Shown here: positions 32,470-46,219 of the stretch, one piece after another
How the letters are laid out: each line of letters starts with the position of its first letter
How positions within the stretch are numbered: the first letter of the stretch is position 1
Source: Tillus elongatus
Lineage: Eukaryota > Arthropoda > Insecta > Coleoptera > Cleridae
Length of the DNA stretch: 64,000 bases
Assembly (NCBI GenBank): GCA_964006375.1
Contig: OZ023269.1
Location: 65,158,029-65,222,028, forward strand
Reading direction: 5' to 3'
Translations under genes and position numbers: made by a program
The notes under the pieces: generated by a model
The model's input: only the letters and a program-made list of their open reading frames with translations
Told to the model about the DNA's origin: nothing
The model's database searches: none

Positions 32470-33574
32470 TAATATCCCCCCTACCCCCTTTTTACACGCT
32501 GACACATTGACAACAAAGTTCTAAGCCATAAATTGAGGGACTTCGAGAGACAGAAAGGAAACACAATCGTTCTTTTAACGGGATATATTGCATAAAACAC
32601 AATCCCATTTAATACAAAAATTAAGTTGCCCAGCTAGACACCTCGGCGCTTCTTTGAAACAGATGATTCTAAGCTAAATCCCCCTTTGCCGCTGCTACTA
32701 GATGTTCGTTCTCTAATATCGAAGGCGAACAGCCGATGATGTACCTCAGGAATTCCACAACTCTGTGTAATCTGTTCCAGTGGCGTACCGTTTTTGAAAA
32801 GAAGATCAGGTAATATTTATGTTTTGTTTTCAGGTTTTCCTTTTTTTTTATTTCATTTTTTTTTATCGTTTTACTGGAAACAAGACAAGCAATACAACGG
32901 AAGCCTGATGCCCATCTGTCCGGCGTGTTGCACACTTCCCTTCACATAAACGCATGAATGTTAATTTTTTTTTCGAATTACAATATTGCACGCCTAGGCT
33001 GCCTTTCCCATTTTCTATTATGCTTAATAGGTTTATTTCACGTGGCTCTTTGGGGCCTGCCCTATGGGTCTTTTTTATATCGGAAATTAGCACTTCAAGA
33101 AGCGGGAAATTCACCTAGGCGTCGTTTGTTTCACACAGAAAAATTACATAGCACGCTGCAGTGTACGTGATGGGAAGGTTATACTATGTTTTTATATTTT
33201 CCAAAAGCTCGACTCTACTGATGAGGATAACCCTGGACTCCCGTTCACTTCCCTTCATGAGGAAAACATATACGCGCGAATTGAAATGATTTATGGACCA
33301 CCAGGCTGCCATTTCACACCAATTATGCCTAATTTGTTTGGAAATCGCGTTGACTTTTCACGTCATTTGGGCTCTAAGGGTCTTGGTCGGAAATTGGCCT
33401 TTCATGGAGTGAAACTTCGCTTGGATGTCCCTCGAAGACATAACTGCGGGTTAAACATTGTACAAAATTGGTCACGCATCAGGGGAAGCAATTCCATGCC
33501 ATGAAGGCTCATTTTACGGACCTTACTAAACTACAAAAATGCATACCACATCATACCAAGGGAATTACTTTGAA
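32468..33574. other. Unclassified DNA
   Basis: Overlapping short frames on both strands (32669-33170, 33286-33504) have no recognisable family or codon signal. No RNA gene seen. Confidence 0.35.
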
Positions 33575-33880
33575 TTCAATTTCAGATTCAGTATTCTATT
33601 TATAACATGTTTCATATTTGGATTCTAGTTTCAGATTCAGTATTTTACTTCAAGACATACTCCCCTTTCATGTTTTAATGTAAGTTTCAAATATAATTTT
33701 GAACACATTCCCCTTTTTATGTTTTGTTTCAAGCTTCAAATTCAACATTCTGTTTCAAGACATATTTTTCCCATATAGTTGGTATTAAGTTTCAGATTCA
33801 AAATCATGTTTCAGGAATGTTCCCTTCGAATGTTTGGTTTTAAGTTTCAGACTCAAAATTCTAGCATGGAATAAAATATG
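33575..33880. repeat. Diverged tandem repeat, about 60-70 bp units
   Basis: GTTTCAGATTCA-like words alternate with CAAGACATA...CCCCTTTCATGTTTT-like words about five times. Confidence 0.65.
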
Positions 33881-35075
33881 TATTGAGGCTCTTTATTTGA
33901 ATTTATATTTACGGTTCGTGATTTCAAATTTAGCAAATTTCAGATTTTTGCTCCGCGACCAAGATGTCTAGCTCGGAGGTACAAAGCACTGGACACACAA
34001 ATATTAATACTTAAAACTAACAAAACATTATAATAGGGCCGAAATATTTCAACTTTTCAGTCGTTGAGAGATTTTGACGTCAATAAGTGCAAAATTTCAC
34101 ATTATAATAATTATAATGTGAAATAATAATTATTATTATTAGGCAAACGAAACTAACACACACATATTAAGTGCTATTTGGTAGGAGCAAAACTTTTATT
34201 CTTAGAATATACATCAACACCAGCTGGTAATGTTCATGATAATTTAATTAAATTTGGCAACGTGGGATCAATGCCTACACAGGATGCAAACAAATATTAT
34301 TCTAGATATTGAATTTAATTAAAAGAACTCTGGAAACACTACAATGAGCATATGAATTCTAGTCTCAACTCAGCTTAAATACAATAGATTTGGCAATATT
34401 TTAAAGGTATACATTATTTTTCTGCTTAAAATGAGGACAAATGACATTCCAGCTTTAAAGTTTTAACCAAACAAGCTTGGCAATATCTAAATGAATAATA
34501 GTTCCTTTAAATGGTGTGCGTACAGGTAAACTTACAGGACTCATGATCAGGTTGTACATGTTAAATTTTGACAATATTTAAATGTATTCATGATTTTCTT
34601 TAAGAATAATTTTCGATGCCCCAAGTTTAATAGAAGTATCGAACCCTGCACTGTTACGGTTGCCCTATAGCACCCCCTTTCTCCTGGATAGCACTTCCAA
34701 AGCACGCAAATTTTTGTTCAAGGCCGGGAAATTTACAAGACCAATGGCACGAGTCATAGTAATGTTCAACTCACCGTCTAATGCACCCTTTTCCGGTCTG
34801 TCAGGCTACTGCATGGTCTCCACTCGGGGACGGCTGCTCGTATCCTGGGTTTCGTCTAACGGAGGGGACGGTTCCCACATTCTGGGTTTCCGGATAGGAA
34901 AAAGCAAACCCGAGAAGTAGAACTACGTTCGGTATCTCCCTGCTCTGAGACGAGGTGGAGGTTTTCAGAGAAAGTAAATTGCCTACCTCTTTAACCGTGT
35001 GCGGGGATCTGGCACTGGTATTTGGTGCTTTGCAAGTTCTCTAGTACGGGGGCGGTTGCCTCGCGGGGAATGCTA
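33881..35075. other. Unclassified DNA with weak internal repetition
   Basis: A TTTGGCAATATTTAAA-like word recurs near 34254, 34388, 34473 and 34565. 34660-34920 is GC-richer with an 86-codon plus-strand frame of no known family. I do not support a gene here. Confidence 0.35.
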
Positions 35076-35590
35076 GCCGAGTTCTCCTTTTCGACACTAG
35101 TGCTTGGATTCTGGCACTTAGCGTTTGCCACAAAATTACCTTGCTCGTAAAGGCGGGCTTTAAATAACGCGAAAAGGAATACCAGCCGAGTTTTCCTGCT
35201 TCGACACTAGTGCGCGGATTCTGTCACTTAGCGTTTACCACAAGATTGTTCTTCGAGTCAAGGTAGGTTTTGAATATCGCGAAAAGGAAGACCAGCCGAG
35301 TTTTCCTGCTTCGACACTAGTGCGCGGATTCTGGCACTTAGCGTTTACCACAAGATTGCTCTTCGAGTCAAGGTAGATTTTGAATATCGCGAAAAGAAAG
35401 ACCAGCCGAGTTTTTTGCTTCGACACTAGTGCGCGGATTCTGGAACTTAGCGTTTGCCACAAGATTGCTCTTCGAGTCAAGGTAGGTTTTGAATATCGCG
35501 AAAAGAAAGGCCAGCCGAGTTGTCCTGCTTCGACACTAGTGCGCGGATTCTGGCACTTAGCGTTTACCACAGGGTTGTTCTTCTAGTCAA
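35076..35590. repeat. 110-bp minisatellite, five units
   Basis: TCGACACTAG recurs at 35091, 35201, 35311, 35420 and 35530, spacing 109-110 bp. Units are highly similar (CAGCCGAGTTTTCCTGCTTC, GCGGATTCTGGCACTTAGCG, CTTCGAGTCAAGGTAGGTTT); the first is the most diverged. Confidence 0.95.
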
Positions 35591-37121
<1,531 letters not shown>

Positions 37122-37282
37122 ATTGCAATGATTATGGCAACCGTGCAATGTACCAACAAATGGCGACTCAAACGATCTGAGTTGTAGTATACTCAGTTTG
37201 ACGTTATAATGCTAGAAATATCGTCAGATCATCTATACACTCGCTGATTGGTGAGATATTTCGAGATGAGCAAGCGTGCATA

Positions 37283-37763
37283 CAACAACATTGTGGCATC
37301 GGTTGCCATAAGTTGTGTGTATGAGTGTGAATATATATCAAGAAAATGGCAACTTTATGTGTGAACTATTAACAACATTGTGGCAACGGTCGCCAGAAGT
37401 CCTGTGTATGAATGTGAATATATACCAAGAAAATGGCAACTTTATGTGTGAACTATTAACAACATTGTGACATCGGTTGCCAAAAGTTCTGTGTATGAAT
37501 GTGAATATATATCAAGAAAATGGCAACTTTATGTGTGAACTATTAACAACATTGTGACATCGGTTGACATAAATTATGTGTATGTAATGTAAATATATAT
37601 TAAGAAAATGGAAACTTTATGTGTAAACTATATGACAATATTGAGGCATCGGTTGCCATAAGTTCTGTGTATGAATGTGAATATATATCAAGAAAATGAC
37701 AACTTTATGTGTGAACTATTAACAACATTGTGCCATCGGTTGTCAAATTCTGTGTATGGCAGG

Positions 37764-37856
<93 letters not shown>

Positions 37857-37880
37857 AGAAAATGACAACTTCTTGTATCA
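37283..37880. repeat. 87-bp minisatellite, about six units, interrupted by (TA)n
   Basis: AACAACATTGTG recurs at about 37283, 37371, 37458, 37545, 37634 and 37721. Each unit holds GAATATATATCAAGAAAATG, GGCAACTTTATGTGTGAAC and a CGGTTGCCATAAGTT-like word. In the last unit ATATATATCAAG has expanded into the (TA)n tract at 37767-37854. Confidence 0.95.
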
Positions 37881-38305
<425 letters not shown>

Positions 38306-38342
38306 ATACCTAACTAGTCGGTTTGTTAATTATTTTTTCCTA

Positions 38343-38906
38343 GGCAATCCGCTATCGCCATTTATTGCAGGACCTTTTCATAAGCAGATTTGAAACATCT
38401 TGAAAGTGAAAGTGGTTATTTTCCTTAGACTGTCGTTTCGTTACGTGGATGATATTTTCGCAGTGTTTAACACAAACATTTTCAGAATAGAAGATTTTAT
38501 TGCCAAATTAAACAATAAATTTGATTCGATAAATTTTACCCACGAATTAAAAATTAATAATAAATTAGCCTTTCCAGATGTACTAGTTATCAAGAATAAA
38601 GACACTTTAGAATTCGATGTCTATGAAAAGGCAACCACCATTCTAAGCTACATTCCGAACGACCCACATCATACGAACGAACAAAAAATGGCCAGTCTGA
38701 ATTTTTTTGTAAACCGGTTAATTAATTTGACTTTAAACAAAAGTACATATACCAAAGAATTAAATTATATTAAGGACGTGGCCGAATATAAGGGATACAG
38801 TGCTTGCCTAGTGGAAAAATTATTCAATAAACAGACAACAAAGAAATTGTTGACGGAATCAACGACGTTTAGAAGAGAGAAATCCGAAAAAACTTTGTTT
38901 GATTAA
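38343..38906 (+). pseudogene. Penelope-like reverse transcriptase fragment
   Basis: [10 protein letters not shown] (about 38345) precedes FRYVDDIFAVFNTN (about 38433) with the catalytic YVDD, then LNNKFDSINFTHELKINN and FPDVLVIKN, then the region up to TEST and a stop at 38904. Motif order fits the palm and thumb of Penelope-like RTs, which are related to telomerase RT. A frame change separates GNPLSPF from YVDD; from 38400 the frame is open for 168 codons. Confidence 0.8.
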
Positions 38907-39034
38907 CATTTGAACCTCGAATCACGAGGGGTCTAGATAGCATTTTTTTTAAAGTCAACTTGCAGCTAACATTTTCGACAAAAAAATACCTTAAAAAACT
39001 TGCTAAGTAATCCAAAAGACAAGGCTAGAACGGC

Positions 39035-39290
39035 CAAAATGTCGGGAATTTATGAAATAAGTTGCAAATATTGTAATCTTAAGAACGTCTGACAAACAAA
39101 AAGATCGATTGGAATTAGATTCAAAGAACACTTAGCCCAATTACGTTACGGTACTATAGATAGATCTTCCGTCGCCTGACCTAGTTAGGATAATAATCAT
39201 CACGTTAATGAAGATAGTCTAAAATTAATAAAAAAATGTTAGACAACAAAGACAGCTAAACGCGTTCGAGAGTATATATTTTACGAAATA
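39035..39290 (+). pseudogene. Penelope-like GIY-YIG endonuclease, broken
   Basis: SGIYEISCKYCNLKNV, then a stop where YIG is expected, then QTKRSIGIRFKEHLAQLRYG and TIDRSSVA, then a further stop. The first GIY and the conserved R and EH survive. Confidence 0.75.
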
Positions 39291-39639
39291 TAGTTACAAT
39301 AAAAAATGTATGAACGTTTCACCACCGCCGATTACGAGTCACCTCATCGATTGCTTTGTAAAATAAATTCCCACATTTCAACACCTCCCAGAGATAACAT
39401 AAGAATACAGATATTTCCGCCAAAGGAAACTGTTAACTTAGTTGTCGTTGAACCTTCCCAAAATTATTAGAGATGGACACCTTTTAGATAAGTTAATAAA
39501 GACAGTTCAAAGACGTCGTTCGGCGATAAAAAATACAATACACTGCAGAATGTGCCTGCGACTAGTTCCCCTCACAGTTCGGTCTCTTTACCTAAGATCC
39601 GGTATATAAAGTGATGTTAGTTTTTGAAGTAGTTAGAAT

Positions 39640-39692
39640 TTTTCATCCTCTGATGGCGCTAACTTGGTTAGTGAAATGATCGCCAGGTCCCT
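39640..39692 (+). ncRNA. Hammerhead-like core (copy 6), degenerate
   Basis: CATCCT, CTGATGG (last A to G), CGCTAAC/TTG/GTTAGTG, AAAT, GATC, GCC, AGG. Stem I CCT/AGG pairs perfectly but three core bases are altered, so probably inactive. Confidence 0.5.
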
Positions 39693-39760
39693 TAAAATGT
39701 GTTGTGGTGATTTGGGTTCTCTCTCTTATCAGTGCTCATCACAGGTTCCAATCTTCACTT

Positions 39761-40139
39761 AGTATATCACCCTATATATGCATTTCCGATAATAAAATGA
39801 TTTTTTTTTTCACACATGGGAGACTAACCTACTCTTTTCATCAAATACAAAAATAGATGAATTGACGGTTTCCAATAAATGCTTTGGCATGTTTGTTCTT
39901 CCTCATTGTTCCTATCAAGGTTAGCTTCTTTTATAACATTTTTCCGCGACATCATGAGAACTAGCCTAATTATCTGTGGTACAATTTTTGTTTGAACCTT
40001 GAAGGGCTCTTGTAAGATAGAGCACCTATTGTGTAGGAATTGAATGTTGTTTTTCTCTATCTTCTCTATTGATATAAAGTTTAGCTGAGCACAAATAAAA
40101 TTTCAGACCATACTTGTCTTGCTTGTTGGGTATGCATAT
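39761..40139. other. Unclassified AT-rich DNA
   Basis: No gene or repeat family seen. Confidence 0.35.
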
Positions 40140-40550
40140 TGTTACACTCTTCGGGGTTCTTTATTTGCTGATTAACAATACACAGCTTTCCAAACCACTA
40201 AATTATTATAACTGACTATTTTCTAATAATAAACACCCCAACTAAGATATTTGCCTATTACCAAATGTCTATAGTTTATTTGTTGCCTTCTATTATTCTG
40301 CACAATCGCTTATTTAATTACTGACTACTCTATCTGCGGCTCATTTATTAATACCGTCTATAGTAGTTCTATATCATTCTACATGATTTCATATCTGTGA
40401 CTTCTAGTGCCTTCTCGAAATATCATTCTAGAGTATTCACTGTTACCAACACACTCTGCAAGCTGTCTGTAGCCATAGAAGTCATATGCTCCATAGAGTT
40501 CATAAACTAAACTCTCATAGAGACGGATGTGAAACTGCCCTCTTCTTACA
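40140..40550 (-). repeat. LTR of a third gypsy remnant
   Basis: In minus sense it starts TGTAAGAAGAGGG and ends GAGTGTAACA (411 bp). It is preceded on the minus strand by the purine tract GAAGGGGTTGAA and by integrase sequence. A partial second copy lies at 41266-41380. Confidence 0.6.
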
Positions 40551-40574
40551 TTCAACCCCTTCGTTCGGATTCTG

Positions 40575-40860
40575 ACAGTTCTCTGAATGGCGTAAGCCTG
40601 TGCATATGGACTACATTCATCTGGCTCTTTGGGCTACTCTGAATGCGATAGACAACGTCCTTGATCCGTTTGACTAATTTTTACGGACCTTTCTATGATT
40701 TATATACTTTCGGTGACCGTCCCTGCATCGTACAGGATTGTAAAATCATACCCGATCTCCTTCTTTCAAATCAGTCGAATTAGCTCGCACGTCATTACGG
40801 GTCTTCATGCGGTCGCCTTCTACTCGTATATTCATTCTCAGAGTGAATGAGTAGCCTATA
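40575..40860 (-). pseudogene. Gypsy integrase C-terminal fragment
   Basis: Minus-strand translation gives DRMKTRNDVRANSTDLKEGD then RVWFYNPVRCRGRSPK, continuing after a frame change as VKRIKDVVYRIQ-like and VVHMHRL-like sequence. This is the basic tail of Ty3/gypsy integrases. It lies directly upstream (minus sense) of the purine tract and LTR. Confidence 0.75.
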
Positions 40861-41265
40861 TGTCTTCTCTTTAATATATAGGAGCTCTCTTTAAGCGAAG
40901 CTCTTACACTGCACTGGTTCTTCCGCCCAATTGCTCTTAACCTGGTGTTTCTACTTCAACAAAAATCTCTGCAGGCCCTATTTTTCTCGTCGGCATCAGC
41001 TCTTTATAACAAATGTGTTCATTGGCCTTTTTATGGGTTTGCTTCACACCTAAATGGTTCATACAAGCTTTCTTGTATTTTTCTAATAATTTCTTTTTTA
41101 GTTGCAACTGGCTGAATATATGGGACGTGTTTTCCTCTCTTAGCTTACTTCACTGGCATAACACTTTCGTTGCAGACGTTAATGTTATTTTCTTTCACTG
41201 TGATTTTCTGCACTATCAATTTACTGCCAGGCGACATTACCATTCTACTAGATTACTACACTAAT
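40861..41265. other. Interior remnant of the third gypsy element
   Basis: No identifiable domain; position between integrase tail and partial LTR suggests deleted element interior. Confidence 0.35.
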
Positions 41266-41380
41266 TCGCTGTTACCAACACACTCCGCAACCTGCCTGTG
41301 ACCATAAATGTAATGTGCTCCATCGACTTTGTAAACTTTATTCTCATAGAGATAAGATTTTAAACAGCCATCTGCCTCAG
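41266..41380 (-). repeat. Partial second LTR of the third gypsy remnant
   Basis: Aligns with 40440-40550 (GCTGTTACCAACACACTCCG and CTCATAGAGA blocks). Only the LTR 5' part remains; it is followed at once by block B. Confidence 0.6.
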
Positions 41381-41387
41381 AAACGCA

Positions 41388-42110
41388 ACAAGGTTGAATG
41401 AATGATTACGTATTCTAAAAGTGTAAAACTTTGTCTGCAGCATTCCTTAAAAATATTTCAAATTTGTCTGATAGCCGATTGTATTATTTTATTTATCTCT
41501 TCTCTGGTGGCTGTATCGTTAGCTCCCAAACAGTTGATCAAAAACTCAAATAGATTTTTGGACATAATCTCTCTAGAAATGGGTGGTCCAAATTGAGTTG
41601 ACCATATATCAGTCAGCGTAATATGAACCTTTTTTATTACTTAGATATAGTAATCCGGATAAGGCACACATTTCAACATTATTTGTGGCACCAGTATAAT
41701 GTTGCTTAGCTTTGTAACGAGTCTTCATACTTTCAATTTCAGCATTGGTATATAATTATATTACAATTACTATATCCAAAATGTTTTGTGTAAAAAATAT
41801 TTCATATTTTTTTACGTCAAATATAAATCTCTTTTTACAGTTCTTGTGCTTCTGCGGTGAAAGTTATGCAGATATCATTTATGTCCATTTTTTCGAATAT
41901 ACTGTTTTCTAACTACTGGGAGGTTAATGGATGGCACAGTTCTGCCAAATAGAATTTGTTGATTCTGGAGAAACTGCATCAAATTCATCTTTTTCCAAGC
42001 TTTCGTTTTCTTCAAAGCCTCCATTCTCGCTGCCCTCTCATTCTACAATATCGTCATCGTCACCATTGTCAATTTCGTCTATAGATACTCAGTTTGCTGA
42101 TTTAAACAAG
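41388..42110 (-). pseudogene. PiggyBac-like transposase remnant (block B)
   Basis: Minus strand: MSKNLFEFLINCLGANDTAT then REEINKI (about 41480-41575), ATNNVE-type segment (about 41680), and the acidic N-terminal segment (about 41960-42080). More stops than in block A. Ends at the same breakpoint as A. Confidence 0.7.
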
Positions 42111-42224
42111 GTAGTTATTGTCGCGTATGTGCCTTTTTACTTCCAAAGATTAGAAAAGTCAAATTTGTGCTTTTCATTACAAACATGTAGTGGCTCTATG
42201 CGGTTATTTACAGTGGTACTATGT

Positions 42225-42370
42225 TAAGTCTGAATAATAGATTTTTGAAATGCAGATTTGTCAGCCTCGTTATTTCAAAATGCAGACATATCTTCTCTGT
42301 ATCTCGTATTGAAGTTTCGCCGATGTAGATTGCATTACAATGTGTAGAAGCTAATTTATGAATTCCAGAT
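42225..42370 (-). pseudogene. Penelope-like GIY-YIG fragment (block B)
   Basis: Minus strand GIHKLASTHCNAIYIGETS-like sequence; a short deletion removes part of the SRSFNTR segment found in block A. Non-functional. Confidence 0.65.
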
Positions 42371-42747
42371 TTTGTCAACTGTATTTATGTGATGTACGTT
42401 AATATGTTAGGAAACATAATTTTTCTTTTACGTTAGATAGGAGGTTACGCGTCGTGTAAGATTTAAAGCGTCCTTTTTATTTGTACTGGCATTTAAAAGT
42501 TTTAAAATGTTTTCTGAAATATTTCCAAAATGAGTGATCGAAACATATTTATTATCTTTTTTGTCTCTTATTATGGACTGTTATAAGTTGATTATACTTT
42601 CATGTTAAATATTGACATACATCACAAGGCATTTTAAAGACGTCATCAGTCATTTTTATTATATTTGCTTTTTGATTAAAACACCATAACATAGCAACGA
42701 GTTTTTATTTATAGTTGTCAGAAATACGTATGAGTAAATTCAATTTT

Positions 42748-42790
42748 CTCCTATGTGATTATGCTGTCAAGCAGCGAAACCGGTAAGAAA
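42748..42790 (+). ncRNA. Second-type hammerhead-like sequence (block B)
   Basis: TTTTCTCC, ATGTGAT (damaged core), TATGCTGTCAAGCAGC hairpin, GAAAC, CGGTAAG. Aligns with the minus-strand copy at 21311-21348. Confidence 0.3.
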
Positions 42791-43008
42791 TAAGAAAACC
42801 AACATTTGTCAAGCCAGAAAAGAAGTTTCTACATCTGAATTTAGTATGGGATGGTTTCACCAAGTAAGGAGAACAGCAATTAATGCATTTAAATTTTCTT
42901 TGGTCGCCGAAGACTCCACGTTGCTGTTCAACGGTTAAATCCTTCGACTTGACATTAGTTCCGACATTGTAAAGATAGTATAAACTTCACATACGAGAAG
43001 CAACATAA

Positions 43009-43010
<2 letters not shown>

Positions 43011-43103
<93 letters not shown>
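43011..43103. repeat. (TA)n microsatellite unique to block B
   Basis: Block A has only CATAACCACAGATATAGCC at the same place (about 24160-24180), so this tract expanded after the blocks separated. Confidence 0.9.
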
Positions 43104-43104
<1 letters not shown>

Positions 43105-43512
43105 CCTATTCATCATGTTATATATGAATATATTATTAAATAAATATTTTTGGTGTTTTTGTGTGTGTGTGTGTTAAAGAACGTTTTTTAAATGCTTTGG
43201 CATCTACTCTTTGGCCTCTTAGCTCAAAATAAGGTTTTTTGGTTCATAAAATTTAATAGATGTCGTCCAGCTTAAAATAACGTTACTTTGGTCTATATAA
43301 TTAAATTAATTTCGTTAATCAAGCAAAATCTCTCAACACTGTAGCCTTATTGGCCTCCTGATGAAGCAAACAAAAAAATCATGACAATAACCGAATTTTC
43401 CATAACGTTAGCAACTTGAGATTTGGTGCACAGTATAGTCTCTATAAAGCATAAACGTATCTACCAAAGTTCTTTAAAGTACCTTAACTATTGACAGAAA
43501 TGTGTATAAGCT

Positions 43513-43654
<142 letters not shown>

Positions 43655-43670
43655 AAAACAGTTTTAAAAA

Positions 43671-43716
43671 CCCGACAATCGTTTAACTAACCAAGTTAGC
43701 GTCATTAGAGGATGAA
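43671..43716 (-). ncRNA. Hammerhead-like core (copy 7, left)
   Basis: Minus strand CATCCT, CTAATGA (G to A change at third base), CGCTAAC/TTG/GTTAGTT, AAAC, GATT, GTC, GGG. Confidence 0.5.
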
Positions 43717-43745
43717 TAATTCTGAATAATTCTTATTTAGAATTA

Positions 43746-43796
43746 TTCATCCTCTGATGACGCTAACTTGGTTAGTGAAACGATCGTCGGGTTTTT
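43746..43796 (+). ncRNA. Hammerhead-like core (copy 7, right)
   Basis: CATCCT, CTGATGA (43754), CGCTAAC/TTG/GTTAGTG, AAAC, GATC, GTC, GGG. The complete core, with CCT/GGG able to close stem I. The best copy in the window. Confidence 0.65.
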
Positions 43797-45001
43797 AAAT
43801 TTTTTTTGGTGATTCGCGTTCTCCAAGTGCGTTTATCAGTGCTCAGCACATGTTCCAATCTTCACTTAGAGAAAGGTGTATCCAGATTTCAGCAAACTCG
43901 ATTAGTTATTTATTCATTACTCACTGGACCGATGCATATATGTTATCATTATTTTTATTTATTGATAAATAATTATACCGGTACTTTATATCTATATAAA
44001 TAAGCCTCAAGATTTGCGCAATATATTTTGGCATGATATTATCAGCTTACAAAACCAAAACATACAAAAACTGGAATAAGTGGCGATCGAAATGCATTAT
44101 ATAGGCCCCAATTAACATAAAATATATATGGTAGTTACAGCCCATAAAAGATTACAATCATTACTTCACTAGAAATGTGTAAATGTTTGTTTCAATGTGT
44201 TTATCATCTTGTACCTACCTGGAACCAAATAAACATAAAAATTCTGAAAAAATGAAGTTTGCCTTAACAGCAAAGTTTGTTTCTCTAAATCTTAAATCGA
44301 TAATTGATTATAATCACAACCTATTTCTCATATACGAGCCACCTTTAGCATATGCCTCCAAATTGAGGCATTGTTTGAAATCTTACGATTTTTATAACGA
44401 ACGTCGCTTGTAGAAAAAAGCAACTTTGATTAATAGCTACAGGTAAACATCCCAGTGATTTTTATTTTAAAAAAAGATTTTATATAATACATATTTAGAA
44501 ATTCTACTACCCCACAACAGATCACAGCTGTAAAACTACTGTTATGCAGCAAACAAAGAGAGCAGGTAGTATTTAGGAAATAAATATGGGTACCCTTGAG
44601 CATCTTGTCAACTACAGTAACAATAGAATCCTAAGAATACTGGTATACTTAGGTAAATATAACATTCTGGTGGCAAAGATGTTATATGGCAGCCAATTTT
44701 TATTAAAATGTTTAACAAATATGTACATTCAAAATTTCATCAGCACAAATTAAGTAGATAAAAGGCATGTGGTGTCGTAAATCTTTGATATAATTTAGAC
44801 AGAAAGTTTCTGATACCTTTGAGGTTCTATAGAATATGTGTCATAGATTTGCTTTTAGCATCATCCTAGAAAAAATGAAATGGAACAATATATTAGAAAC
44901 TTTATTAGGAGGTACCTATGAGTTAAACGGTAATAAGGGGTGCTGCTGTCTCTCACATAATTTACAGAGAACATTCTTATAAGTGCAATATATTTTTCAG
45001 A

Positions 45002-45046
45002 TCTGACAATCGTTTCGCAAACAAAGTTAGCGTCATCAGAAGGATG
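45002..45046 (-). ncRNA. Hammerhead-like core (copy 8)
   Basis: Minus strand CATCCTT, CTGATGA, CGCTAAC/TTT/GTTTGCG, AAAC, GATT, GTC, AGA. Lies at the end of block B as copy 2 does in block A. Confidence 0.55.
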
Positions 45047-45110
45047 ACACCTCTTCTCAAATAGCCATAAAAGGAACGAAAAAATGCTTGAAAATAAATA
45101 GACTAAGCTA
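45047..45110 (+). repeat. Body fragment of the 5S-derived SINE-like repeat
   Basis: GACACCTCTTCTCAAATAGC to AATGCTTGAAAATAAATAG matches the reverse complement of 26655-26735 without the 5S-like head. Confidence 0.5.
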
Positions 45111-45630
45111 TTACGACGTGAAGAAAAACATTTTTATTCATATTGCTGATTATTACTTCAATATAGTCACAACGTGTGCAAACCTCGCATCGGCGACAAA
45201 AATTTCAACATTTTCTTGTCGCTTAAACGTCATAAAAGGTATCAAAACATCTAGAAAACATCATTTGGGAACGATTTTTTTTTTGGCTGTCAGTCTGTCG
45301 GGTTGTCGGTCTGTCTGTTTGTAGCCACAGTAACTTTAGAACTAATTGAGATATCGTCCTCAAATTTGGTATACAGTTAGAACTAGACAAACGAATGGTT
45401 CGGATTGCTTTTGGGTAAAATCGCTTTAGGGGGTAGGGGATGATGAGGATGGATAGGTTCGTTAGCCAAGAAAATTGGAACAGTTTCTCCAGAAAAATTT
45501 TGTGTTTTCTTTCGAAAAATTTATATATCTCCGGAAATAACAAACCTATAGCTTCAAAATTTGGTAGCCGGGCTTACGTCGTTAAAGCTGAACTATGTAC
45601 CGAAATCTAGATTTCTTAGTTAAAAGGAAA
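45111..45630. other. Dispersed repeat, no gene
   Basis: Contains a GTCTGTC-rich stretch (45287-45320) and a TTCGTTAGCCAAGAAAATTG module shared with 14440 and 47430. The short frames are not supported. Confidence 0.5.
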
Positions 45631-46152
45631 AAAAGTCTGGACGCAGCAAGTGCGTTATCGAAGTGAATTTTTATAAAAATGCTTTGAATAGCAAATATGT
45701 CTTTTTAATGCAAGCAGTCATCAATTTGGTTACCGGTATAACTTATATAGTAGAAACAATGTGCCATATGTTATCAAAATAACTTATTGTTTGAAAATGT
45801 ACAAAAATTTTCCGACAATAGACTTTAAATGTTGGTTTCTTAGCCAACAAACCTTAGGTTAATAGCAAATTGAGTTATTGAATTTGAAGCATTTAGTGAA
45901 AATTTGCTACCAAAACGCACTCACTGAGTCTCTATTTTTTTTCTTGCAAACATATTTCGATAAGAAATACAATAAAATAAGGGTGTTCGAAAAAAATTGT
46001 AGGGATAACCAACGACTTATGGGCCAGCCGGTGATTGTCAAAATAATTTTATAAGATGCAGCTCAAGACACCCTATAATTAACTTATAAAATTTTTTCTC
46101 GTCTCTTGTATAATAATAATTATATTGAGCTTTACCGTAGAAATGCATCACC

Positions 46153-46219
<67 letters not shown>

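Larger units (their letters stand above)
38335..39760 (+). mobile_element. Penelope-like element, 5'-truncated
   Basis: RT remnant, then GIY-YIG endonuclease remnant, then a hammerhead-like core and the TTATCAGTGCTCATCACAGG tail. This is the most complete Penelope-like copy of the window and links the ribozyme family to a coding element. Confidence 0.8.

Noticed and set aside
34660..34920. 86-codon plus-strand frame in GC-richer DNA
   Set aside because: No family motif, no splice context, and a competing minus-strand reading; not supported.
35076..35590. CRISPR-like regular repeats
   Set aside because: Units are 110 bp and contiguous, without unique spacers; it is a minisatellite in a eukaryotic genome.
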